Made by a program: the position numbers and the translations under genes. Positions 1 through 7,321 of a DNA stretch of 64,000 bases are shown here, piece after piece. Location: contig NZ_CAKUIH010000002.1 in NCBI RefSeq assembly GCF_934660935.1, forward strand, positions 143,913-207,912. Reading direction: 5' to 3'. This DNA is from an uncultured Parolsenella sp. (GTDB taxonomy: Bacteria > Actinomycetota > Coriobacteriia > Coriobacteriales > Atopobiaceae). Each line of letters begins with the position of its first letter. The stretch's first letter is position 1. Under the pieces are notes generated by a model. That model was not told where the DNA came from and did not search any database. It was given only the letters and a program-made list of their open reading frames with translations.

Positions 1-1
1 G

Positions 2-538
2 CTGCTCGTCTTTGGTGGCAGCCTTGGCGCGCGCACCCTCAACGAGGGTATGGCAGCCCTCAAGGAGCGGCTGCTTGCGGTTGACGGACTCTATGTCGTG
101 CAGTCGACGGGCAAGGGCGGCTATGACGCTGCCGCGGAGGCCCTCGCGCTCACGGAGGATCAGGCCAGGCGCTGGCGCCTTCTTCCCTACATCGACAACA
201 TGGGAGACGTGCTCGCCTCGGCGGACCTCGTGCTCTCGCGTGCCGGCGCCTCATCCATCGCGGAGATTGCCGCCCTCGGCGTACCCTCCGTGCTCGTTCC
301 GTATCCCTTCGCCACGGCGGACCACCAGACCACGAACGCCCGCTACCTCACCGACGCGGGCGCCGCGGTGCTCTTCACCGATGAGGAGGTCTCCGGCGAG
401 GCGTTTGCCGAGAAGCTCCTCGCGCTCGTGACGGACGCGCAGGAGCGCGGCGCCATGCGCGAGCGCGCCCGGGGCCTTGCCCAGGACCGCGCCGCCGTCA
501 AGCTCGCCGACGAGCTCGAGGCCGTCGCGCGCGCCTAG
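2..538 (+). CDS. murG: MurG, N-acetylglucosaminyltransferase (5' truncated by window edge)
   Basis: This is the C-terminal part of the enzyme that adds GlcNAc to undecaprenyl-PP-MurNAc-pentapeptide (lipid I to lipid II) on the inner face of the membrane. The open frame runs in from the window edge; the first visible residues LLVFGGSLGARTLNE match the start of the MurG C-terminal Rossmann domain. Further on, SADLVLSRAGASSIAEIAALG and PYPFATADHQTTNARYL carry the UDP-GlcNAc-binding signature of the family. About 178 residues are visible, roughly half of a usual 350-370 aa MurG. It precedes murC, murB, ftsQ and ftsZ, as in the classical dcw cluster, but is separated from murC by 273 bp with a possible terminator and a promoter. 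Confidence 0.95.
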   Translation: MLVFGGSLGARTLNEGMAALKERLLAVDGLYVVQSTGKGGYDAAAEALALTEDQARRWRLLPYIDNMGDVLASADLVLSRAGASSIAEIAALGVPSVLVPYPFATADHQTTNARYLTDAGAAVLFTDEEVSGEAFAEKLLALVTDAQERGAMRERARGLAQDRAAVKLADELEAVARA

Positions 539-638
539 GGCCCGCGGGCAGAGTTGTGCCGGCACGCACCTTGGGCTCGCTCCAGCTTACGTCGTTGCCA
601 TTCGCAAATCCGAGGCGTCGCATGCCCAGAGGCCGGGT

Positions 639-662
639 GCCGAGGGCCTGCGGCGCCTCGGC
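639..662 (+). terminator. Possible terminator hairpin after murG
   Basis: The arms GCCGAGG (639-645) and CCTCGGC (656-662) form a 7-bp GC stem with a 10-nt loop, followed by CTTTGG. The T-tract is weak, so this could be an inefficient terminator. The rest of the 539-811 gap holds the murC promoter candidate and no gene that I can see. Confidence 0.4.
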
Positions 663-718
663 CTTTGGCGTTCCTGATGAAGACGGGCATGCTTGTGCGC
701 GCGACCGTGGGGCTGGGC

Positions 719-739
719 TAAACTAAAGAGCTGTATGCG
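719..739 (+). promoter_or_regulatory. Candidate murC promoter (-10 plus start-site motif)
   Basis: A TAAACT hexamer (719-724) is followed after 8 nt by GTATGCG (733-739). The 12-mer GAGCTGTATGCG here is repeated exactly in front of alaS, and GTATGCG lies 9 nt after TATAAT in front of efp. No good -35 box is present at 17 bp spacing. Taken together the sites look like -10 elements with a conserved initial transcribed sequence; this is inference. Confidence 0.45.
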
Positions 740-811
740 AATCCAACGCGTGTCTTCTGGCATGCGGACAGGTGCGGCTATCGCCGCCACAAACAAGAGG
801 GGAGCCATCGC

Positions 812-2221
812 ATGGCAACCACTTCTGAGAAGCTTCCGTTCGAGCGCGTCCACATCATCGGCATTGGTGGTGCCGGCATGAGCGGCATCGCGCTCGTCCT
901 CCACGAGCGTGGCATTCACGTCACCGGCAGCGACCTCAAGAGCTCTCGCTACGTTCGCGAGCTCGAGGCTGCCGGCATCGAGGTTCACGTTGGCCATGAC
1001 GCCGCCACGATCGACGCCGTGAACCCTGACGTCGTCGTCATCTCGACGGCCATTCCGGAGTCTAACCCCGAGGTCATCCGCGCCCGCGAGCTCGGCATCG
1101 ACGTCTGGCCGCGCGCCAAGATGCTCCCAGCCCTCTCGCTCGGCCACAAGACCATCGCGGTTTCCGGTACCCACGGCAAGACCACCACGTCTTCCATGGT
1201 CACCACCATGCTTGACCGCATGAAGCTCGACCCGTCGTTCCTCATCGGCGGCTTCGTCGAGGGCTACGACACGAACGCCCACAGCGGCAAGTCCGAGTTC
1301 TACGTGGCCGAGGCCGACGAGTCCGACGGCTCCTTCCTCTTCTTCGACCCGACCGTCGTCGTGGTCACCAACATCGAGGCGGACCACCTCGACCACTACG
1401 GCACCATCGAGAACCTCGAGAACACCTTCGGCCAGTTCATGGGTTCCGTGGGCGAAGACGGCTGGGTCGTCGCCTGTGGCGAGTCCGAGCGCGTGCGTAG
1501 GGTCGCCGCCTCCTGCGGCCGTAAGGTCGCCACGTACGGCTTCGAGGGCGACGGAGAGTTCGACTACGTCTGCGTCCCCGAGCCGACGCACCACTCCATC
1601 GAAAGCCACCTCACGGTGAAGACCCCCTCTGGCTCCGAGGTCAAGGTCGTCATCAAGGCCAACCCCGGCCGCCACAACATGCTGAACGCCACCGCCGCCA
1701 TTGCCGTGGCGGATGTCCTCGGCCTCGACATCGAGAAGGCCGCGGCCGCCCTCTCCACCTTCGCCGGCGTAAAGCGCCGCTTCACCCACGTCGGCGACGT
1801 GGACGGCATCACCGTCGTCGATGACTACGGCCACCACCCCACGGAGGTCGCCGCGACCCTCTCCGCCGCCTCCGGCCTTGACTATGACCGCGTGGTCGTC
1901 GTCTTCCAGCCGCACCGCTACACGCGCACCCAGGCCCTGGCGGAGCAGTTCGGCCACGCCTTCGACGACGCTGACGTCCTCTTCGTGATGGACGTCTTCT
2001 CCGCGGGCGAGATGCCGATCCCCGGCATCTCCGGCAAGACCGTCGCCAACTCCGTCAAGGAGAACGGCCATGTCGCCGAGGTGAACTACGTCCCCAACCG
2101 TCGTGAGCTCATGGCGCGCCTCGTCGAGGAGGTTCGCCCCGGCGACATCCTCCTGACCATGGGCGCCGGTGACGTCACCCTCGTGGGTCCGGCGTTCATC
2201 GAGGCAAAGAACGAGGCCTAG
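812..2221 (+). CDS. murC: MurC, UDP-N-acetylmuramate--L-alanine ligase
   Basis: This cytoplasmic Mur ligase couples ATP hydrolysis to joining L-Ala to UDP-MurNAc, the first amino-acid addition of peptidoglycan synthesis. The 469 aa length is normal. The N-terminal Rossmann motif GIGGAGMSG (residues 17-25) binds UDP-MurNAc, GTHGKTTTS (119-127) is the ATP P-loop of Mur ligases, and ADESDGSF follows at about 167. The C-terminal domain has DDYGHHPTEV and the closing MGAGDV motif. The ATG has an AGAGGGGAG ribosome site just upstream. murB starts 9 nt after the stop, so the two are probably co-transcribed from the promoter in the preceding gap. Confidence 0.97.
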   Translation: MATTSEKLPFERVHIIGIGGAGMSGIALVLHERGIHVTGSDLKSSRYVRELEAAGIEVHVGHDAATIDAVNPDVVVISTAIPESNPEVIRARELGIDVWPRAKMLPALSLGHKTIAVSGTHGKTTTSSMVTTMLDRMKLDPSFLIGGFVEGYDTNAHSGKSEFYVAEADESDGSFLFFDPTVVVVTNIEADHLDHYGTIENLENTFGQFMGSVGEDGWVVACGESERVRRVAASCGRKVATYGFEGDGEFDYVCVPEPTHHSIESHLTVKTPSGSEVKVVIKANPGRHNMLNATAAIAVADVLGLDIEKAAAALSTFAGVKRRFTHVGDVDGITVVDDYGHHPTEVAATLSAASGLDYDRVVVVFQPHRYTRTQALAEQFGHAFDDADVLFVMDVFSAGEMPIPGISGKTVANSVKENGHVAEVNYVPNRRELMARLVEEVRPGDILLTMGAGDVTLVGPAFIEAKNEA

Positions 2222-2230
2222 GGGCTGCGC

Positions 2231-3151
2231 TTGAGTCTGGCTAACGCATATCTCACACTCTCCGGTGCCGTCGACGCGGATATCACCCGCGGCGAGCGCC
2301 TCGCGCACCGCACGACGTATCGAATCGGTGGCCCCGCGGCGATGCTCGCCGTCTGCCACACGCCCGCGGCTCTCTCTCGCGTGATCGAGGTCCTCGGCGC
2401 CCAGGGCGTCGAGTGGGTCGTCATGGGCAAGGGTTCGAACCTGCTCGTCTCGGACGCCGGCTTTGACGGCTGCGTCATCGTCCTCGGCCGCGAGTTCTCC
2501 CGCATCGAGGTCCTGGCGGAGGATAACAAGATCGTCGCGGGTGCCGCCGTCCCGCTTTCGCGCGTGGTGACCGCGGCGACGAAGGCGTCGATGTCGGGCC
2601 TGGAATTCGCCTGCGGCATCCCGGGCACGCTTGGTGGCGCCGTCTCCATGGATGCGGGCGCGCGTCGCGAGTGGATCGGCCGTCGCGTCGAGAGCCTCGT
2701 GGTCTTTCGCCCCGGAAGGGGCCTCATGCGCGTCTGGGGTACTGACGTCGAGTGGGGCTATCGTTGGACGAGCCTTGGCGGCGCGGATATCGTTCTCGAG
2801 GCGACGCTCGCCCTCGACCCCGGCGACCGCGCTGAGATCACCGCCCAGATGGAGCAGCTCCTCGCGCGTAGGCGCGCGACGCAGCCCATGGGCAAGCCCT
2901 GCTGCGGCTCGGTCTTCAGGAATCCTCCCGGAGACAGGGGCGCGGCCCAGCTCGTCGAGGCATGCGGCCTCAAGGGGTACTCCTCCGGCGGCGCTCAGGT
3001 CTCTGACGTGCACGCCAACTTCGTCGTAAACAACGGCACCGCCACCGCGGCCGACGTCCTGGCCGTCATGAGGGCGATGCATGACAGGGTGAGGGAGGCA
3101 ACGGGTGTCGACCTCCAACCGGAAGTCAAGTTCCTCGGCTTCACGTCGTAG
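2231..3151 (+). CDS. murB: MurB, UDP-N-acetylenolpyruvoylglucosamine reductase
   Basis: This FAD flavoprotein reduces UDP-GlcNAc-enolpyruvate to UDP-MurNAc with NADPH. The protein is 306 aa. TYRIGGPA (about 29-36) and GKGSNLLVSDAGFDG are the FAD-binding motifs, GIPGTLGGAV is the mid-domain signature, CCGSVFRNP contains the catalytic Ser, and QPEVKFLG near the end holds the general-acid Glu. It is a type IIb-like compact MurB. The start is a TTG, chosen because it begins right after murC and gives a normal N-terminus; upstream Shine-Dalgarno support is weak. Its 3' end overlaps ftsQ by 47 nt in another frame, which suggests translational coupling. Confidence 0.95.
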   Translation: MSLANAYLTLSGAVDADITRGERLAHRTTYRIGGPAAMLAVCHTPAALSRVIEVLGAQGVEWVVMGKGSNLLVSDAGFDGCVIVLGREFSRIEVLAEDNKIVAGAAVPLSRVVTAATKASMSGLEFACGIPGTLGGAVSMDAGARREWIGRRVESLVVFRPGRGLMRVWGTDVEWGYRWTSLGGADIVLEATLALDPGDRAEITAQMEQLLARRRATQPMGKPCCGSVFRNPPGDRGAAQLVEACGLKGYSSGGAQVSDVHANFVVNNGTATAADVLAVMRAMHDRVREATGVDLQPEVKFLGFTS

Positions 3152-4349
3152 CGCGCGCGGTCGCGTCGCCACGCCGCGTGGCTCCTCAAAGATAGCTTCG
3201 CGCACAGGATCGGGTCGTCCGGCCTCTGGGCTGCCGTCCGCGCGCCCCACGGCGCGAGTGACTCCCAGGGTCGCCCCCGGCGGTCCGGCGGGCTCCAAGG
3301 CGGGCACTCGTGGCAAGCTCAATACCCCGGGCTCGCGTCCCAAGACGCCTTCACCGTCGTCTCGCGAGGCGCTGCGCGGGCGCGATGGGGGCTCGAGCGG
3401 CAACGTCAACGTGCGTAGGGTTGCCGTTGGCGCGGGCATCGTCGCCGGCCTCGCCCTCGTCTCGCTAATCGTGCTTCTCGTCTTGGCGCAGCTGCCGGTC
3501 TTCGTGATCACCGGCATCAACGCCACGGCCTCGGAGCACGTGAGCGAGTCCCTGATCGCCAAGCTCGCCTCCGTCGAGGAGGGGACGACGCTGCTCAACG
3601 TCGACACCTCCCAGATCACGGAGAAGGTCTCGAAGAATCCCTGGGTCAAGCGCGTCATCATCAAGCGCGAGTTTCCGGATACGCTCGGGGTCTCCATCGA
3701 GGAGCGCTCGGTTGCCGCGCTCGTCGTTATTGGCGGCGGTACGAGCGTGTGGGCGCTTGGTGACGACGGTGTCTGGATCGAGCCCGTGCAACTCGATACC
3801 TCTTCCGGGGAGGACGTCGTCCAGCTCGCCCTCGCCCGTGCGCAGGAGATGGGCTGCCTGCTCATCGCCAACGTGCCGGCCACGGTCAACCCCGCGCAGG
3901 GCGCGCCCTCGACCGATGACCCCATCCTTGATGTCCTGACCTACCAGAGCCAGCTCCCCGATTCCATCAGCGCCGAGGCCCAGGTCTTCTACGCCGCGAG
4001 CTCCGGAAGCATCTCCGTCGTTCTCAAGAGCGGCCTCGAGGTCTCCCTTGGCGCGGCGAATGATGTCTCCGCAAAGGCTCAGGCCCTGAGCGAGATCATG
4101 GCTAACTACGGCGATCAGCTCACCTACGTCAACGTTCGCGTCCCGAGCAAGCCCACCTATCGCAAGGTCGCGGATGGCACCACGCTTTCTGGCGCTGCCA
4201 ACACCGTGGCGCAGATCACGGCCGAGTCCACGCCGGCGACAACCTCTTCCTCGAGCGATGACTCCGGCGAGGATGCCGGTGACGGCTCGGATGGTGACTC
4301 CGCCGGAGACTCTGGCCAGTACGAAGATGCGGGGGCGGACGAGGGATAA
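3105..4349 (+). CDS. ftsQ: FtsQ/DivIB-like division protein with POTRA domain
   Basis: This single-pass membrane protein of the divisome links early and late division proteins. Of its 414 aa, residues 1-100 are a basic Ser/Arg/Pro-rich cytoplasmic tail and about 103-128 form the membrane span. A POTRA domain follows (FVITGI...NVDTSQITEKVSKNPWVKRV...FPDTLGVSIEER), then the FtsQ domain, and a Ser/Asp/Gly-rich acidic C-terminal tail from about 375. The family is usually 260-300 aa, so both tails are extended. GTG is the start because GGGAGG lies 8 nt upstream; the coding region begins inside murB. ftsA is absent between it and ftsZ, as in Actinobacteria. Confidence 0.88.
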   Translation: MSTSNRKSSSSASRRSARGRVATPRGSSKIASRTGSGRPASGLPSARPTARVTPRVAPGGPAGSKAGTRGKLNTPGSRPKTPSPSSREALRGRDGGSSGNVNVRRVAVGAGIVAGLALVSLIVLLVLAQLPVFVITGINATASEHVSESLIAKLASVEEGTTLLNVDTSQITEKVSKNPWVKRVIIKREFPDTLGVSIEERSVAALVVIGGGTSVWALGDDGVWIEPVQLDTSSGEDVVQLALARAQEMGCLLIANVPATVNPAQGAPSTDDPILDVLTYQSQLPDSISAEAQVFYAASSGSISVVLKSGLEVSLGAANDVSAKAQALSEIMANYGDQLTYVNVRVPSKPTYRKVADGTTLSGAANTVAQITAESTPATTSSSSDDSGEDAGDGSDGDSAGDSGQYEDAGADEG

Positions 4350-4407
4350 CACCGCTACCGCCGGCGGCCCCAATCTGCAGTTCGCGTGAAAAAACGCCAA
4401 CGATTTG

Positions 4408-4437
4408 TTGACAGGGGAGCGCCATATATGACAGTAT
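4408..4437 (+). promoter_or_regulatory. Candidate ftsZ promoter
   Basis: A consensus -35 box TTGACA (4408-4413) lies in the 223-bp ftsQ-ftsZ gap. With an 18-bp spacer the -10 would be CAGTAT (4432-4437), which is a weak match. The surrounding DNA is more AT-rich than the flanking genes, which fits a dedicated ftsZ promoter. Confidence 0.4.
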
Positions 4438-4572
4438 GTGCCGCTTTACCTTTCGGGTAGAGCTAAACCTGAGCTTGAGAGTTTGAAGAATATGGCTAAA
4501 CACAGCGCCACTAAGACGGGCCCCGCCCACAGAAGAACGACCACAACAAGCACCGCCACGCAAGGAGGAACC

Positions 4573-5685
4573 ATGAGCGCCACCGATACCCTCAGCAACT
4601 ACCTCGCCGTCATCAAGGTCGTCGGAGTCGGCGGTGGCGGCACCAACGCCGTCAACCGCATGATCGAGGAGGGCATCCGCGGCGTCGAGTTCGTGGCTGT
4701 CAACACCGATGCCCAGGCTCTCGCCATGTCTGACGCGGACGTGAAGGTCCACATCGGTACCGACATCACCAAGGGCCTTGGCGCTGGCGCCAACCCCGAG
4801 GTCGGCGCTCAGGCCGCCGAGGACTCCCGTGACGAGATCAAGGCCGCCCTTGCCGGCGCCGACATGGTCTTCATCACCGCGGGCGAGGGTGGCGGCACCG
4901 GCACCGGCGCTGCCCCTGTCGTCGCCGACATCGCCAAGAACGACGTGGGCGCCCTCACCATCGCCGTCGTCACCAAGCCGTTCACCTTCGAGGGCCGCAA
5001 GCGCACCGCCAGCGCCCTTACCGGCGTCGAGAACCTCTCCGAGAACGTCGACACCCTCATCGTCATTCCGAATGACCGCCTCCTCGACCTCGCCGAGAAG
5101 AAGACGACCATGCTCGAGGCCTTCCGCATGGCGGACGACGTCCTGTGCCAGGGCACCCAGGGCATCACGGACCTCATCACCGTCCCGGGCCTCATCAACC
5201 TCGACTTCGCCGACGTCTGCACGATCATGCGCGGCTCCGGCACGGCCATGATGGGCATCGGCATGGCCTCTGGCGACAACCGCGCCACCGACGCCGCCCA
5301 GGAGGCCATCTCCAGCCGCCTGCTCGAGAGCTCCGTCGACGGCGCCACCCGCGTCCTGCTCTCCATCGCCGGCAACAAGGACCTCGGCATCACCGAGATC
5401 TCCGACGCCGCAGACCTCGTCGCTTCCAACGTTGACCCCGAGGCCAACATCATCTTCGGAACCACGGTCGACGAGAGCCTGGGCGATCAGGTCCGCATCA
5501 CCGTCATCGCCACCGGCTTCGCCGATGCCTCCCAGCAGCCGTCCCTCCTCGGTGACTTCCGCGCTCCCGCTGCGGTCGAGACCCCGGCCCCGGCCCCCGC
5601 TGCTGCTCCCGCCCGCCCTGCCGCGAGCACCACGGGCAGCAAGGAGTTCGACATTCCTGACTTCCTGAAGCGTGGCCGCCTGTAA
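4573..5685 (+). CDS. ftsZ: FtsZ, tubulin-like cell division GTPase
   Basis: FtsZ polymerises at mid-cell with GTP to form the Z-ring. The 370 aa product has GVGGGGTNAVNRM near the N-terminus, the tubulin signature GGGTGTGAAP and the T7 synergy loop region NLDFADV. A Pro/Ala-rich linker leads to the C-terminal peptide DIPDFLKRGRL, which in this phylum recruits SepF. The frame is open upstream with in-frame ATGs at 4438 and 4492, but ATG 4573 has a strong AGGAGG site (4563-4568) and gives the canonical N-terminus. With no ftsA here, the sepF gene at 11.8 kb is the likely membrane tether. The stop codon overlaps the pgeF start by one base. Confidence 0.97.
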   Translation: MSATDTLSNYLAVIKVVGVGGGGTNAVNRMIEEGIRGVEFVAVNTDAQALAMSDADVKVHIGTDITKGLGAGANPEVGAQAAEDSRDEIKAALAGADMVFITAGEGGGTGTGAAPVVADIAKNDVGALTIAVVTKPFTFEGRKRTASALTGVENLSENVDTLIVIPNDRLLDLAEKKTTMLEAFRMADDVLCQGTQGITDLITVPGLINLDFADVCTIMRGSGTAMMGIGMASGDNRATDAAQEAISSRLLESSVDGATRVLLSIAGNKDLGITEISDAADLVASNVDPEANIIFGTTVDESLGDQVRITVIATGFADASQQPSLLGDFRAPAAVETPAPAPAAAPARPAASTTGSKEFDIPDFLKRGRL

Positions 5686-6491
5686 TGACGGGCCCTTCGC
5701 TCACCCGGTACGTCTCGAACGGCGTGACCCTGCTCGGCGACACCGATCGCCCGGGCGGGGTCACGTTCGCGTTTACCGAGCGTGAGGGTGGAGTCTCAAA
5801 AGGCCAGTTCGCTAGCCTGAACCTGGGATCTCGCTGCGGCGATGAGCCGGCAGACGTCGCGGAGAACCGCGCGCGTGCGCTCACCGCCGTGGGGGCCGCG
5901 GACATCGCCGGCAACCTCGTGGAGCCCAAGCAGGTCCACGGGGACACTGTGCTTGTCATTCGCGACGCCGCGCCAGACGCTATCGAGGCCGCCCGCGTCG
6001 AGGCGCTCGAGGGGGCGGACGCCATTGTCTGCACGGCCCCTGGAGTTCCCGTGCTCCTGTGCTTCGCGGACTGCGTGCCGGTCGTGCTTGCGGTGCCCGG
6101 GGCGTTCGCGGTCATCCACTCCGGTTGGCGCGGGACGCTCGCGCGCATCTCCGCCAAGGCCCTCGGCATCCTCTGCCGCGAGGCGAACGCTCGCCCGGAC
6201 GAGGTCTATGCCTACATTGGCCCGCACATCCTTGGCGAGGACTACGAGGTGTCGCCCGAGCTGCTGCAGACCTTCGTGGATGAGTTTGGTAGCATGGTTC
6301 ATGCTGCCTCGACGAACTCGAACCTTGACTTGTCCGCAGCCATAGCGTGCGCCCTCGGGGATGCCGGCCTTCCTGCCGCCAACCTCGTGGATTCGTGCGT
6401 TTCCACGGCCGCCAACACCGGTCGTTTCTTTTCGTATCGAGCGGAAGGGGGGCTATGCGGTCGTCACGCTGCTATCGCCTACCTCTCGTAA
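5685..6491 (+). CDS. pgeF: PgeF/YlmD family copper oxidase-like (laccase domain) protein
   Basis: This is a member of the multicopper-polyphenol-oxidase/YfiH (DUF152) family; E. coli PgeF (YfiH) edits peptidoglycan precursors by removing L-Ser-containing UDP-MurNAc mistakes, and purine nucleoside activity is reported for relatives. The 268 aa protein has the three metal ligands in context: QVHGD, CFADCVP and HSGWRGT, plus YIGPHI and SCVSTAANTGRFFSYRAEG near the end. It corresponds to ylmD, normally followed by ylmE (yggS). Here the following gene is pstS instead, overlapping the last 37 nt. Translation is probably coupled to ftsZ (TAATG overlap). Confidence 0.92.
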   Translation: MTGPSLTRYVSNGVTLLGDTDRPGGVTFAFTEREGGVSKGQFASLNLGSRCGDEPADVAENRARALTAVGAADIAGNLVEPKQVHGDTVLVIRDAAPDAIEAARVEALEGADAIVCTAPGVPVLLCFADCVPVVLAVPGAFAVIHSGWRGTLARISAKALGILCREANARPDEVYAYIGPHILGEDYEVSPELLQTFVDEFGSMVHAASTNSNLDLSAAIACALGDAGLPAANLVDSCVSTAANTGRFFSYRAEGGLCGRHAAIAYLS

Positions 6492-7321
6492 CGGCAACGC
6501 TCGCCCTTGTGGGCGCGCTCGCGCTCTCGGGTTGCGCGGATTCCTCCGCCTCCGAGACGCTGACCGTCGCGGGTTCCACCACGGTGCTTCCCATCGCCGA
6601 GATGGCTGCCGAGGATTTTGAGGCCAACACGGGCACGAACGTGCTCGTGAGCGGTCTTGGTTCCTCTGCCGGCATCGAGGCGGTCTCCAACGGCACTGCG
6701 GATATCGCCACCTCGAGCCGCCAGCTTACGGCTGAGGAGTCCGAGCACGAGCTTGTCGAGACGGTCATCGCGCATGACGGCATCGCCGTCATCGTGAGCC
6801 CGGAGAACCCGGTCAAGGGTCTCACCACCGAGCAGCTCCGAGACATCTATGCCGGAAAGATCCGCAACTGGAGTGAGGTCGGCGGTCCTGACCTCGCCAT
6901 TCAGGTCGTGAACCGCGATGAGGCGTCCGGCACTCGCGAGGCGTTCCGCACGATCGTCATGGGCGACGTCTCGTTCGACCGCACCGCCGCGGTTCTCCCC
7001 GGCACGGGGCAGGTCCGCGATGTCGTGAGCCGCACGCCCGGTGCCATCGGCTACATCTCCATCGGCTTTGTCGACAATGACTTCGCCAGCACCTCCGTGC
7101 GCTCCCTGGCGATCGACGGCGTCGAGGCGACGGAGGAGAACGTCGAGGACGGGTCCTATCCCATCTCGCGTGATCTCTACTTCTTCACCAACGGAGACCC
7201 GCAGGGCGCCGCCTATGACTACATCTCCTACGTCCTCTCCGATGCCATGAACGACACCATCCGCGACGCGGGCTACATCCCCGCCCACCAGACGCAGGGA
7301 GAGGGGAGTGAGGGCAAGTGA
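6455..7321 (+). CDS. pstS: PstS, phosphate-binding lipoprotein
   Basis: PstS captures phosphate outside the membrane and delivers it to the Pst ABC transporter. The 288 aa protein begins with a lipoprotein signal (LVTATLALVGALALSGC; lipobox LSGC). The mature part opens with LTVAGSTTVLPIAEMAAEDF and carries DEASGTREAFR, both phosphate-contact motifs of the family, and GAIGYISIGF. The ATG at 6455 is preceded by AAGGGGGG and lies inside the pgeF 3' end in a different frame. The stop overlaps the GTG of the fused permease by 4 nt. No clear Pho-box was recognised because the gene begins inside another coding region. Confidence 0.96.
   Translation: MRSSRCYRLPLVTATLALVGALALSGCADSSASETLTVAGSTTVLPIAEMAAEDFEANTGTNVLVSGLGSSAGIEAVSNGTADIATSSRQLTAEESEHELVETVIAHDGIAVIVSPENPVKGLTTEQLRDIYAGKIRNWSEVGGPDLAIQVVNRDEASGTREAFRTIVMGDVSFDRTAAVLPGTGQVRDVVSRTPGAIGYISIGFVDNDFASTSVRSLAIDGVEATEENVEDGSYPISRDLYFFTNGDPQGAAYDYISYVLSDAMNDTIRDAGYIPAHQTQGEGSEGK

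Noticed and set aside
587..3925. A very long minus-strand open frame antisense to murC-murB-ftsQ
   Set aside because: It is opposite three clear genes, has low-complexity Arg/Asp/Val composition and reflects high GC. Similar long antisense frames over alaS, the 15-17.6 kb region and hyuA were rejected for the same reason.
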